Shown here: positions 24,772-34,340 of the stretch, piece after piece
Position numbering within the stretch: position 1 is the first letter of the stretch
Layout of the letters: each line of letters starts with the position of its first letter
DNA from: Mucilaginibacter phenanthrenivorans
Lineage (GTDB): Bacteria; Bacteroidota; Bacteroidia; Sphingobacteriales; Sphingobacteriaceae
NCBI RefSeq assembly: GCF_024721155.1
Contig: NZ_JAHVAP010000011.1
Span: 62,001-126,000 of the forward strand
Reading direction: 5' to 3'
Length of the DNA: 64,000 nucleotides
Position numbers and translations under genes: made by a program
The notes under the pieces: model-generated
Told to the model about the DNA's origin: nothing
The model's input: the letters and a program-made list of their open reading frames with translations, nothing else
Databases searched by the model: none

Positions 24772-27033
24772 TTATTTCACGTAAAAACTCCCTCTCGCCC
24801 TTATATCTTCGGACGAGCTACCCACCATAACTTTAAACTCACCGGGTTCAACAACCTCCTTCATTTGGCGGTTCCAAAGCATTAATTCCTTATTATCAAG
24901 CTTAAAGTTTACTATCCCGCTTTCACCTGGTTTAAGGCTGATGCGTTTAAATCCCTTTAACGATTTTACCGGGGTTGTAACGCTGGAGATAACATCGCGC
25001 AGGTAAAGCTGAACTACTTCGGTACCCTCGACCTTGCCGGTGTTCTTTATGCTTACGCTCACATTAACGGAGCCGTTAACAGGGATATTTGCCGGACTGA
25101 TATTTAAACCCGAATACTGAAACGTGGTATAGCTTAAGCCATGCCCGAACGGGAAGAGTGCAGATGTATCCTGATCCACGTATACGTGTCTTGAGGTGGG
25201 TTTATGGTTATAATAGTATGGTAACTGCCCAACTGACCTCGGAAAAGTCATCGGCAGCTTGCCGGACGGGTTAACGTTTCCCAGCAATACATCGGCAACA
25301 GCCAGGCCGCCCATATCGCCCAAAAACCACGACTCCACAATAGCAGGGATTTTTTTGGCTACCCAGTTTATGCACAGGGGTCTGCCATTAAACAGTACCA
25401 CTACCGTAGGTTTACCCGTTTTGTACACCGCCTGGATGAGACGTATTTGCTGCGCATTAAGGTCGAGACTGGAACGATCTTTTCCTTCGCCCACTTCATT
25501 GATATCCTCGCCTAAAACAACTATGGCAACGTCTGAACCATTAACTGTATTGACAGCTTTTTGAAGATTCTCCGATTGTGCGGATGAGGATGTATCTGAT
25601 GAATAGCCTGTTTCAAATTTAACATCCAGCTTATCGCCTGCCCTTTGTTTAAGGGCATCAACTATAGCAACTCCCCTGCCCTGTTTATTAGCATATCCAC
25701 CCAAATACGTGCTTTGCGCTAACGGACCGATTACGGCAACTTTGTGTACATTCGGCCCCAACGGTAGAACTGAATTTTCGTTTTTCAACAAACTGATCCC
25801 CTCCTGGGCGGCCTGTAACGCAACTGCGCGACTTGCATCGGTACGGTTTACCTTTTTTAGAAGGCCTTCCTCTATATACGGGTGATCAAACAAGCCCAGC
25901 ATAAACTTAACCCTCAACACGTCTGACACTGCCCTATTAAGACTGGCTAATGATAGTTGTTTACTTTTTAGAGCCGTGGTCATAGCCGTTAAAAACTGCG
26001 GATGCGGAAAATCATAGAACTGCATATCCAGCCCTGCATTAATAGTTTGTGCAAGAGCGTCAACGGGGTCTGATGCTACGCGATGACTATTCAGGGACAT
26101 CTTTATTGCGCCTAAATCAGACAAAACGAAACCCTTAAAACCCCACTCCTTACGCAGCACATCCGTAAGCAACCAATGATTGTCTACACATGGAATACCG
26201 TCAATTTCGCTGTAGGCGGCCATCATCCCCATTGCTCCGCCCTCTTTAACAGCCTTTTCAAACACATATAAAAATGATGAACGCGCTTCCCTTACACCCA
26301 TATTTACAGGGGCCATATTGCTGCCTGCTTCGGGAATACCATGAACAGCGAAGTGCTTGGGTTCGGCCAATACCGCATCAGGGTCACTTAGTTTGTTGCC
26401 TTGCATACCCTTTACCATTGCTACGCCATTGGCGGCGGCCAGGTAAGGGTCCTCGCCATACGTTTCCTCTACGCGTCCCCAGCGTGGGTCGCGGGGTAAG
26501 CAAAGCACCGGGCCTAAGATCATATTAACGCCGTGTGCGCGCACTTCGGTTGCAGCTATCCTACCAGCCTTGTGCACAATAGTAGTGTCCCACGCGCCGG
26601 CTAATGCCATCGGTGTAGGAAATGTAGTGCTGCCCAGCCCCTCATAACCATGCAGGCCCTCTTCAATAAATAATACCGGGATACCAAGACGCGTTTTTTC
26701 GAGGGCGTATCGCTGGATCTGGTTGGTGATTGCCGCAGTCAATGGATAAAGATCATGCACCGAGCCGATGCCGTGCTTGCCGATGTTAATTTTTGCGCTG
26801 TCAGACATTGACTCCGCCTCGTGTCCGCGCATATTGGCGACTTCGTGGCCCCAATACATATCCAGCTGCCTGATCTTTTCCTCAACAGTCATCCTGCTTA
26901 AAAGGTCGGCGACACGTTTTTCTATGGGCAGTTTAGCATCCTTATAAGGAAGTTTTACAGGTGGTTTCGGGTTGTTAAATGAACAAAACGATATTGTTAA
27001 GAGAGCCAAAATTGAGGCGTTCTTTTTCTGCAT
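24772..27033 (-). CDS. GH3-family beta-glycosidase (BglX-like)
   Basis: A 753-residue exported GH3 enzyme with the three-domain BglX layout. The TIM-barrel domain (about 40-370) has GPVLCLPRDPRWGRVEETYG, the KHFAVHG motif and the nucleophile region GFVLSDLGAIK. The alpha/beta sandwich (about 390-610) has VAVIGPLA and the acid/base loop near EDINEVGEGKDRSSLDL. A C-terminal fibronectin-III-like domain follows (ending FKVMVGSSSEDI). The N-terminus MQKKNASILALLTISFC may be a lipoprotein signal. It removes terminal beta-linked sugars, likely finishing oligosaccharides in the periplasm. A GGTGCC/GGCACC hairpin lies in its leader (27064-27084). It follows the GH31 remnant. Confidence 0.93.
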   Translation of the reverse strand: MQKKNASILALLTISFCSFNNPKPPVKLPYKDAKLPIEKRVADLLSRMTVEEKIRQLDMYWGHEVANMRGHEAESMSDSAKINIGKHGIGSVHDLYPLTAAITNQIQRYALEKTRLGIPVLFIEEGLHGYEGLGSTTFPTPMALAGAWDTTIVHKAGRIAATEVRAHGVNMILGPVLCLPRDPRWGRVEETYGEDPYLAAANGVAMVKGMQGNKLSDPDAVLAEPKHFAVHGIPEAGSNMAPVNMGVREARSSFLYVFEKAVKEGGAMGMMAAYSEIDGIPCVDNHWLLTDVLRKEWGFKGFVLSDLGAIKMSLNSHRVASDPVDALAQTINAGLDMQFYDFPHPQFLTAMTTALKSKQLSLASLNRAVSDVLRVKFMLGLFDHPYIEEGLLKKVNRTDASRAVALQAAQEGISLLKNENSVLPLGPNVHKVAVIGPLAQSTYLGGYANKQGRGVAIVDALKQRAGDKLDVKFETGYSSDTSSSAQSENLQKAVNTVNGSDVAIVVLGEDINEVGEGKDRSSLDLNAQQIRLIQAVYKTGKPTVVVLFNGRPLCINWVAKKIPAIVESWFLGDMGGLAVADVLLGNVNPSGKLPMTFPRSVGQLPYYYNHKPTSRHVYVDQDTSALFPFGHGLSYTTFQYSGLNISPANIPVNGSVNVSVSIKNTGKVEGTEVVQLYLRDVISSVTTPVKSLKGFKRISLKPGESGIVNFKLDNKELMLWNRQMKEVVEPGEFKVMVGSSSEDIRARGSFYVK

Positions 27034-27236
27034 ACAATTTAATATGATAAGTTAATTTAATGCGGTGCCAGCCGACCCGGCACCAGGCTATAATTGTTTA
27101 TAGGGCTAAACTATACGGGATAACTAATAAGAGATTAATAAAACATTAATCTCTTAAAATCTATATAAAAAGGAGCTTTTAATTGCTTTTTTAATGGTTA
27201 ATGCTGAGAAATTACTGCACAATTGAGTTAGATCTA

Positions 27237-27797
27237 TTAAAATTGCACTGCCTTTTTCAATCCGTTATAACTGATTATTTTGTCAGCTTTTGCTATCTCC
27301 CCGCCAACACCATGATTTGAATTAACCAGTACTACGTTAAACGTCCGGCTGGTTAACATATCGGGATACTTTCCCTTACGGGAATCGATGGTGAGTGTTC
27401 TCGCTTTATCATTCCAGGTAAATTTGGTGGTCGAATAAACACCTTTTTCGTAGTTATAATTATCATTTTCGTCCTCGTGAAGCGTAAATGTTCCATCAGC
27501 GCCCGGGTATACTCTCAATTCAATGTTTTTCAGATCTTTTTCACCGGTATATTGCTGAAAAGGCCCCATCGGAATTATAGCGCCTGCCTTTACGTATAAG
27601 GGCATAATATCAACAGGGCTTTCCTTTTTAATAAACTGCCCGCCTTTTATTTTATCAGAAACAATATCGCCCGACCAAACAGTTGTCGCATTCCGTTGTT
27701 GCCCGGCAAAGGCAGATCGTGTCAGTATAAATACGCGTTTATCCACAGCTGTTTCGCGCTGGTGCTCGTATACTCCCCCAATTAAAGCCTTTGAACA
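27237..27797 (-). pseudogene. Remnant of a GH31 alpha-glycosidase (alpha-xylosidase-like)
   Basis: The minus-strand frame from about 27797 reads ALIGGVYEHQRE, then DKRVFILTRSAFAGQQR and TTVWSGDI, the acid/base region of GH31 enzymes. It then jumps directly to GGQFIKKESPVDIMPLYVKA, which belongs to the distal beta-sandwich, and continues through a DUF5110-like C-terminal domain to a stop at 27237. About 190 residues in one frame remain of a protein normally over 700. The N-terminal domain and nucleophile part are missing, and the interval between acid/base region and beta-sandwich is deleted. The only in-frame start is an internal GTG at 27746. The fragment abuts the stop of the GH71/99-like gene (27803), so a deletion probably fused them. 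It should be inactive. Confidence 0.82.
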
Positions 27798-27802
27798 CTT
27801 CT

Positions 27803-29068
27803 TTATTTGGTATGATTAATTGGAGCAGGTACAGTTTCCGTAAAGGGAACCTGTTTCCTCAGCATTTTACCCGCACATCCGGTTAGATACAAATAATAGT
27901 CGTTGGGAATATCATCCTCATAAGTAACAAAATGACTTAAACCTACCGGCGGATTTTTTGAAGCCTTAAGAATAGCTGTACCCTCATCAACCTCATCAAA
28001 CATTGCTACGTACAACATATCTGCACCTGCCTTTATAGCGCCTGCAATTTGTTTCCAATAGAAATGGCCGCGGTTACGCGGGATTTGGTTTTGCGGGGCA
28101 CGCGGATTCATGTTATGCCAGCTGAAGCCGGGGAAAACTGTTGGCACATAATCAACTTTATAATCTTTACACCAAGCTATATCGTCGCCTATCCTTTCCT
28201 GGAACGCAGGGTATCTTGTTTCATCAAACCGCCCTACAAACCATGGGTGAATTATATCTACCTTCTTTAAAAGATCAAGCAGGTGCGGGTCCTTTTCAGT
28301 GTCACTCCCGAAATCGCGCCAGTAGGTTGGTACGCCAAGCAATACAGCACAGCCGCCATAAACCGGGTCGTTCTTTAAAAAATCGATTATTCTTTCCGCT
28401 TCGGCGAGGCCGTATTTACGGTGGTCGTTAAACCCAACTCCCCATACCGCAACTAATGGTTTGCCACGGTGATACAGCCAGGTTTGTTTGTTACCACGAT
28501 TTGTTAACTTCATACTGTCAATCAAATGCTTCCAGTCCTTAATAACCAGCGAATCACCACCTGCACCCATACCGGAAAGGTCATACATCAATGAAATGGC
28601 CCTGTGGTACTTTTGTGCCGATTTTAGCGCATTACCCAAAACCGCGTCGTTGTGAAGACGACCGTGCCCGCGCTGCACATCGCCAATAAAGCGCTGTACA
28701 AATACGCCATCGATGCCGTATTGCTGCATCCATTTAAAGTGAAGGTCAGTTGATGAAGCGTCGTATGAACTGTATAGCAAGGCGTCACTGCCGTCTGCCA
28801 GTTTAAATGGCGATTTATAGGTCTTTTTATATTCGCTCACATCAGGCCAGATATCGACGTTGGTGCTGCCCGGTTCAAACCTGCCGTGCGACAGGTAATG
28901 ATTCCATCCTCTGCCTGCGCCATCATCCGGCGCATTGAACCAGCCCTGGTAACCCGCCATTACCAATCCCTTATAACTTTTAAACGCAGACGTTTTGCTG
29001 TGCTTACGCTGACCGTATGCAACAGCGCATAGCAGTAGCAGCAAGATGCTAAAAACTTGTTTTTTCAT
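27803..29068 (-). CDS. GH71/99-like glycoside hydrolase (second copy)
   Basis: About 421 residues from the ATG at 29068, chosen because a clean signal peptide then begins the protein (MKKQVFSILLLLLCAVAYGQ); a longer frame to 29179 would bury it. It is the paralogue of the plus-strand protein at 22942: GLVMAGYQGWFNAP, YGIDGVFVQRF, ISLMYDLSGMG, VWGVGFNDH, GVPTYWRD and MLYVAMFDEVDEGTAI align with the same blocks. It carries a cleavable signal, while the other copy is a lipoprotein. It lies 37 bp downstream of the GH92 gene, an operonic spacing that supports action on alpha-mannose-containing glycans. Confidence 0.85.
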   Translation of the reverse strand: MKKQVFSILLLLLCAVAYGQRKHSKTSAFKSYKGLVMAGYQGWFNAPDDGAGRGWNHYLSHGRFEPGSTNVDIWPDVSEYKKTYKSPFKLADGSDALLYSSYDASSTDLHFKWMQQYGIDGVFVQRFIGDVQRGHGRLHNDAVLGNALKSAQKYHRAISLMYDLSGMGAGGDSLVIKDWKHLIDSMKLTNRGNKQTWLYHRGKPLVAVWGVGFNDHRKYGLAEAERIIDFLKNDPVYGGCAVLLGVPTYWRDFGSDTEKDPHLLDLLKKVDIIHPWFVGRFDETRYPAFQERIGDDIAWCKDYKVDYVPTVFPGFSWHNMNPRAPQNQIPRNRGHFYWKQIAGAIKAGADMLYVAMFDEVDEGTAILKASKNPPVGLSHFVTYEDDIPNDYYLYLTGCAGKMLRKQVPFTETVPAPINHTK

Positions 29069-29105
29069 CAGGATAAATTTATGTGTGCTTTGTTTTTTGG
29101 TTAGA

Positions 29106-31352
29106 TCAGATTCCCCAGCTTTTATTAGGTTTTGGGCCCATTTCCAGTTCGAGCAAACCTCCGGACACCAATTGCTCATGTGTAAACCATGGTTTATTTA
29201 AAACCTGCCCGTTAAATTTTGCGCTCTGGATGTATTTGTTAACTACCGAACAATTGTTGGCTATCAGCTTAAACTGTTTACCATTTGGCAGGTTGATGGT
29301 AACCTTGCTAAATACCGGGCTGCCGATCGTATAAACAGGCTTGCCTGGCGTAATCGGGTAAAAACCCATGGAAGAGAACACCACAAAGGCCGACATACCT
29401 CCGCCATCTTCATCACCCGGAATGCCAAAGATGGTATCCTTGTACCAAACATCTAACAAAAAGCGGATACGTTTTTGGGTTTTCCACGGTGCACCTGCGT
29501 AGTTATAAAGGTAAGGGATATGGAAGCTTGGCTCGTTACCCATGGAGTATTGACCAACCAAACCGGTAGCATCAGGAAATTTGGCCCAGAATTCATATTT
29601 GCTGCGGTCAAGACTCTCGCGGAATGTTTGATCAAGTTTTGCCTGTAAGCCGTCGTTACCACCCATTAAATTGATCAGCCCCGGGATATCCTCCTGCACC
29701 TGCCATAGGTAGGTCCAGCCGTTGTTTTCATCGTAATAATCGCGACCGCCCATGCCTCCGTCAAATTTGGGGTCGATGTTGATCCAGTTGCCGTCCTTAT
29801 CCTTGGGAATGAACATTTTTCTATCCGGGTTCCAAAGGTTTTTGTAATTGGCCCCTCGTTTGGCAAATGTTGCCGCATCGGCTGACTTCTTCAATTCTTC
29901 CGCCAATTGACCAACAGCCCAATCGTCATAGCTGCCGCCAAGTGTTACAGCTACAGCTTGTCTTTTCTCGAACGAATGCACCAGGCTCACCGTTTCCTTT
30001 TCGCCTTTTTGCAGGGCTGGGAAAAAGCCATTTTTATAGTAAAAATCATCCAGTTCGCACTTCGGGCCATTCTCCCATGGCAGCATGGTGGCCTGCGTAG
30101 CATTTTTCAGGATCCCTTTATAGGCCTTATCTACATCAAAGCCCCGGATGCCCTTGCGGTAATCATCCAAAAACATAACGGTGGAGTGAAAGCCGTTCAT
30201 ACAAGGATTATCGCCAAATAAAACCGGGAACGTTGGCATCCAGCCACTTTGCTCATACATATTCACATAAGAATTCAGCATGTCCGATTCCATAGCGGGG
30301 TTTAATATTGATCTCAGCGGGTGCAGGGCTAAATAAGTATCCCAAACCCAATCATCAACATAAAACGGCCTTGTGCTGTCATGGATCTTTTTATCGTAAC
30401 CGCTATAATAATGCCCGTCTTCATTAATGTTTACCATTCGCTCGTTACTGCGGTACAAAGCGGTATAAAATGAGCGGCGTTGTGCCTCGGTACCGCCTTC
30501 AATCTTTATCTGGTTTACAACTTTCTCCCAGGCAGCTTTTCCGGCCTGAGTTAAAGCGGTAAAATCAACACCTGTAAACTCGTCCTTAAAGTTTTGTTTG
30601 GCTTGCTCTGGGCTTACATACGAGATAGCGTATTTAAACTCGATATTATCCGGCGCATCTGCAGAAAATGTGATAAATGAGTGCACGCCTTTACCTTCAA
30701 CCGATGTTTGGGTAGATAATGCGCCATCCTTAATTACACCGGCAGTTCCCTTTGCATTAAACTGCCCGTAAACGTAAATTTTAATATCATCATGGTAGGT
30801 TTCCATACCGGTAAGCGCATTACCACCGGTAAAGTTCCATTTGGCGTCACCATCGTTATAAACACTAAAAAGTATGCTTTTGGTAGCCGTTTTAGCGGGG
30901 AATGAGAATTTATAGTCGCCCACCTTTTTGCCGGGAGCAAACTCAACGGTAATATCCTTATCAATTAAATAGGTTGAGTAATACCATGGCCGGGTAATCT
31001 CCAGATCGTTATCATACGGCATCTTCTTTTTCCATGAATCAGGAGCAACGGGCTTATCGTCCGGTTTTATGGCGAAAACTTCCCCCAGCCTGTGCGATAC
31101 CATATTGAGCGGAAAGCTGGAGATCTGGTCGTCAATATAATCAGCCCGTTTTGGATACATCCTGACCATTTGGTTAGGCAGGTGCATGGTTGGCCGGGTG
31201 GGCTCCAGCAATTGCCCAACGTTACCGATGCGCGGATCAATATATTGCAGGTTGCTTGTGTCGGCCTGGGCATAACAGGCATTTATTGCAGTAATACCGC
31301 AAAAAGCCGATAAAATAACCGGCCTTATTAACCGGGTAATGTTCATAACCAT
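29106..31352 (-). CDS. GH92-family alpha-mannosidase
   Basis: A 748-residue exported enzyme with the GH92 layout: an N-terminal beta-sandwich (about 30-270) and a C-terminal (alpha/alpha)6 barrel. Diagnostic blocks are IDPRIGNVGQLLEPTRPTMH, FYVDDWVWDTYLALHPL, GNEPSFHIPYLYNYAGAPWK and GIPGDEDGGGMSAFVVFSSM followed by GFYPITPGKPVYTIGSPVF. GH92 enzymes are Ca2+-dependent exo-alpha-mannosidases. Two start ATGs (31352 and 31346) are both possible. The signal peptide ends near residue 29. It is first of the GH92/GH99-like pair and lies about 105 bp downstream of the membrane regulator gene. Confidence 0.93.
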   Translation of the reverse strand: MVMNITRLIRPVILSAFCGITAINACYAQADTSNLQYIDPRIGNVGQLLEPTRPTMHLPNQMVRMYPKRADYIDDQISSFPLNMVSHRLGEVFAIKPDDKPVAPDSWKKKMPYDNDLEITRPWYYSTYLIDKDITVEFAPGKKVGDYKFSFPAKTATKSILFSVYNDGDAKWNFTGGNALTGMETYHDDIKIYVYGQFNAKGTAGVIKDGALSTQTSVEGKGVHSFITFSADAPDNIEFKYAISYVSPEQAKQNFKDEFTGVDFTALTQAGKAAWEKVVNQIKIEGGTEAQRRSFYTALYRSNERMVNINEDGHYYSGYDKKIHDSTRPFYVDDWVWDTYLALHPLRSILNPAMESDMLNSYVNMYEQSGWMPTFPVLFGDNPCMNGFHSTVMFLDDYRKGIRGFDVDKAYKGILKNATQATMLPWENGPKCELDDFYYKNGFFPALQKGEKETVSLVHSFEKRQAVAVTLGGSYDDWAVGQLAEELKKSADAATFAKRGANYKNLWNPDRKMFIPKDKDGNWINIDPKFDGGMGGRDYYDENNGWTYLWQVQEDIPGLINLMGGNDGLQAKLDQTFRESLDRSKYEFWAKFPDATGLVGQYSMGNEPSFHIPYLYNYAGAPWKTQKRIRFLLDVWYKDTIFGIPGDEDGGGMSAFVVFSSMGFYPITPGKPVYTIGSPVFSKVTINLPNGKQFKLIANNCSVVNKYIQSAKFNGQVLNKPWFTHEQLVSGGLLELEMGPKPNKSWGI

Positions 31353-31456
31353 CTGTTAAGTTTTATAATTGGTTTATAGCCTCAAATTTGCCCACAAACC
31401 TTAATGAACTATTAATATTTGATTAACAGGGAAGAAAAATAACGTTTGTAACAGAT

Positions 31457-34012
31457 TTATTCAAGAATTGAATTGAAATCGCGGTTAAACGCCTCGCCGT
31501 AAATCACTTTATACTCCTTGTTAAAGCTTTCAAATGTGTTTTTTGCCAGCGAGTGTTTGCCTATATGCGATAGCGCTTTGCATTTTATGATCATCGCCTC
31601 TTCGTTAACCGGGTCGAAGTAGAAAATATCATTGGCCAGTTTGATCAAAAATTCCGGGTCTTCAGCTATTTCAACACTGTTTGCAAATTGAATATAGGAA
31701 TCGATGATCTCGTTCGATACCTCAGACTTAAAGGCGTCCAGCCATTCGTACTCGATATTCGATAAAAAGTTACCCCTTTGTGTGATATGGGTAAGCTGGA
31801 TAATTTTTTGCTTATTCAGTTTATTTTTGTTCGATACGATATTGAGGTAGGTATGGTAATCGACAAAGATGCTGTTGTAATCGATCTCAATCTTCCAATA
31901 GCCGGTATCCTTTGATAAATGACAACCACCCATTTTATCAAGCAGCGATTTTAACTTAGCAATATTTACCGAACGGTTGTTGCGGGCACTCTTCTCCGAC
32001 TTATCAAACCAAAGGATCTCGTTCAGCTTCTCGGAGCTTACTCCCCTGTCCAGCTTTATCGAGTACAATACAATTACCAGGAAAAGCTCCCTCAATAACG
32101 GTGTAAAATATTTGGTGATTTCATTTCCCTCTGGCGTGAATAATTGCAGATCACCAAATAAAAATATGGTGTTCTTATTGTTATGTTTGGTATGATCGCC
32201 CTCCTGATCCCCTGCCTGCGTAACATCGTAGTGAGTCGTAGTTTGCAATTCTTCACCCAGCTTAATAAATTGCCCGGCTGTTTTTGCCTTTTTATGGCGA
32301 CGATAAAGAAGGAAATACAATGCAATTAATAATGCGACAATGCAAATAATCATTATCCATACAAGGATATTGGCGGGCGCGTTCTCAAATATCTTGCTTG
32401 TCAACGGTTCAGGCGGACTTAACAACGAGTAGATCTTTATCCTGGTTTGCTCATTTTCCCTGAACAGCGTAACCGCCAGGAATTTCTTGCTATGTGGGAA
32501 GTAACACATATCGGCAAACGAATGAATGTCATGAAATTTATAGGGGATGGTATCTCCTACCAAATGATAATCAGACTTATTCAGCGAACCCTCTATAAGC
32601 TGCAGGCTCGAATTAAATTTATGCTGCGGAAAAATAAGGCCATAGTATGATTTTTGCTTTTGATTGATCACTATAGAATTAGCAAATACAAAATCCTCAC
32701 TGGTCGTATTTATGGTAAACAGTTTTTTAAACGATTTATCCTTAACTGTAAACCGCATCATATCGTAAATATTTCGCGGATTCACTATTTGCTGACCGGA
32801 TGCGCTGCCGTAACCACCAATGATGTAAGCGGTATCTCCTGTTGCGGTTGTGCCTAAGCCTGCGAGGTAACGCGGGGTAAAGGTATCGCCCTTAACCTTT
32901 ACCTTTTGCCAGGTACCGGTGGCAACGTCATAACGTTTAACACTATCTTTATATACCAATTGTCCATAACCACCTATGGTATAAATGGAACTATCGGCCT
33001 TGCTGAAAAACTTGTTCAGGTGGCCGTTGTCAGTAGAGGGATTTTTAAAAGCCTTGTCCCATCTGCCGCCGGTAATATCATAAGTAGCAATAGCCTTTTG
33101 ATCTATGTAAATATAGTAGAGCTTATTACTGTTGAACAATGCCTGGTCGCCGGGCACTAAGGTTTGCCTGCCTGAATTATAGGCCACGCTTTTTAACTGC
33201 GGTTTTTTATTCACTAAAAAGGTTACCAACGAATCTTGGGAGACAATGTAAACCACTTCGTTTGCTGCATCAAACGCCACACTCACATCGCCGGGCACGG
33301 TAAACTCCCGTTCCAATTGCCAGTTGCGATGGCGCGATTTTATCCATAACGGGTTGGTTACCGTTCCGTTATTTTGACTTACAGTTTCGTTGGCAACGTT
33401 ACCATCCCATTCGTTTAAGGGCCAGTTAGCCAACAAACTACCATTTTGCAATATATTTACATCCCTTATTTTCAAAGGAGGAAGATCGGTTGTTTGATAC
33501 TGACGATACGAGTTTGCGCCGAAAAGCAATTTATAATTCTTGCTTTGTTGCAGGTGAACCCCCGATTCAGAAAACGATTCCCGACCTGAAATCACGGTGA
33601 TCTTATCTTTTTTATAGTCAATGAGTAACCGCAGTTTGTTCCAGTCATTGAACAAACGTTTATCATCAATGTTGAACGATACTTTTGAAAGGCTCTCTCC
33701 TATAATTATCTTGAAGTGCTTAGTATTAGCCTGGTTGTCATATACCAGGTCGATATTTTGTTTATCATCGCCAATAAGCCTGAAGATATAGCCGAAATAG
33801 ATTTCGTGATTAGGAATGAATGATAAATCGAATGACAGCTCAAGGTTATCCTTTTGGGCAACATTGTTGAGACTAAGATCAAGGGTGGTGCGTTTATCCT
33901 GTACAACTTCGTGGCTATAAAATCCAAGCCCGTATGATTGCGCATTGGCAGGCAATATGAACTGGATATTTAATAAAATAACCGCGGCTATCCTGGATAA
34001 AAAGAATCTCAT
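31457..34012 (-). CDS. Transmembrane one-component regulator: LamG-like + kelch sensor, SARP-like DNA-binding part
   Basis: An 851-residue protein with an unusual order. A signal peptide (1-25) is followed by a LamG/concanavalin-like domain (about 40-215; FKIIIGESLSKVSFNIDD, LANWPLNEWDG) and a kelch-type beta-propeller (about 225-540; repeated YTIGGYGQL, AYIIGGYGS, VKRYDVATGTWQKV). One membrane helix follows (about 545-568; VWIMIICIVALLIALYFLL, then basic RRHKKAK). Inside the cell lies a winged-helix region (about 612-725; IFLFGDLQLFTPEGNEITKY, LLRELFLVIVLYS, NRSVNIAKLKSLLDKMGG, then YWKIEIDYNSIFVDYHTYL), as in SARP/BTAD transcription factors, with a helical TPR-like tail to 851. It should sense a periplasmic glycan and act directly on DNA. 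It sits inside the polysaccharide locus and is its most likely controller. Confidence 0.78.
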   Translation of the reverse strand: MRFFLSRIAAVILLNIQFILPANAQSYGLGFYSHEVVQDKRTTLDLSLNNVAQKDNLELSFDLSFIPNHEIYFGYIFRLIGDDKQNIDLVYDNQANTKHFKIIIGESLSKVSFNIDDKRLFNDWNKLRLLIDYKKDKITVISGRESFSESGVHLQQSKNYKLLFGANSYRQYQTTDLPPLKIRDVNILQNGSLLANWPLNEWDGNVANETVSQNNGTVTNPLWIKSRHRNWQLEREFTVPGDVSVAFDAANEVVYIVSQDSLVTFLVNKKPQLKSVAYNSGRQTLVPGDQALFNSNKLYYIYIDQKAIATYDITGGRWDKAFKNPSTDNGHLNKFFSKADSSIYTIGGYGQLVYKDSVKRYDVATGTWQKVKVKGDTFTPRYLAGLGTTATGDTAYIIGGYGSASGQQIVNPRNIYDMMRFTVKDKSFKKLFTINTTSEDFVFANSIVINQKQKSYYGLIFPQHKFNSSLQLIEGSLNKSDYHLVGDTIPYKFHDIHSFADMCYFPHSKKFLAVTLFRENEQTRIKIYSLLSPPEPLTSKIFENAPANILVWIMIICIVALLIALYFLLYRRHKKAKTAGQFIKLGEELQTTTHYDVTQAGDQEGDHTKHNNKNTIFLFGDLQLFTPEGNEITKYFTPLLRELFLVIVLYSIKLDRGVSSEKLNEILWFDKSEKSARNNRSVNIAKLKSLLDKMGGCHLSKDTGYWKIEIDYNSIFVDYHTYLNIVSNKNKLNKQKIIQLTHITQRGNFLSNIEYEWLDAFKSEVSNEIIDSYIQFANSVEIAEDPEFLIKLANDIFYFDPVNEEAMIIKCKALSHIGKHSLAKNTFESFNKEYKVIYGEAFNRDFNSILE

Positions 34013-34340
34013 GTTGATAAGTACACACTAAGCATTAAAACTTAAGTACCCCGAACTGTATAGTTTATAATTAGGTAAAAAACAACAATCGTTTTTAGGC
34101 GATATGATGGCTAAATTACAATAAAACAGGTTACATTCAAAGATAATATGTGAGATAAGACGTTGTATGCCATTAATGCAGAATAAATGGAAACTGTATT
34201 AATTTAGCAAATAGTAATATTAATTTAACCCGATTGAGTGGGTCTCTTTTAAACCACCATGATTGCACCATCAAAAACTGTGCAGCATTCTGAACGTCAT
34301 AACATTGGGCAAGTAATAATTTCGGGATGTGAAACCGGGG
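34013..34340. other. Intergenic region upstream of the membrane regulator
   Basis: No gene found in 328 bp. It is AT-rich, contains the probable promoter of the regulator gene on the minus strand and the 3' end region of the SGNH/hydrolase gene. I saw no strong terminator hairpin or operator. Confidence 0.4.

Noticed and set aside
27237..27746. Treating the GH31 fragment as an independent small gene
   Set aside because: The homologous frame extends upstream of the GTG and matches internal GH31 sequence, so the fragment is a truncated remnant rather than a complete small protein.
29453..30221. Several long open frames opposite the GH92 gene
   Set aside because: They are antisense shadows of a gene with strong family matches and lack any protein-like features of their own.
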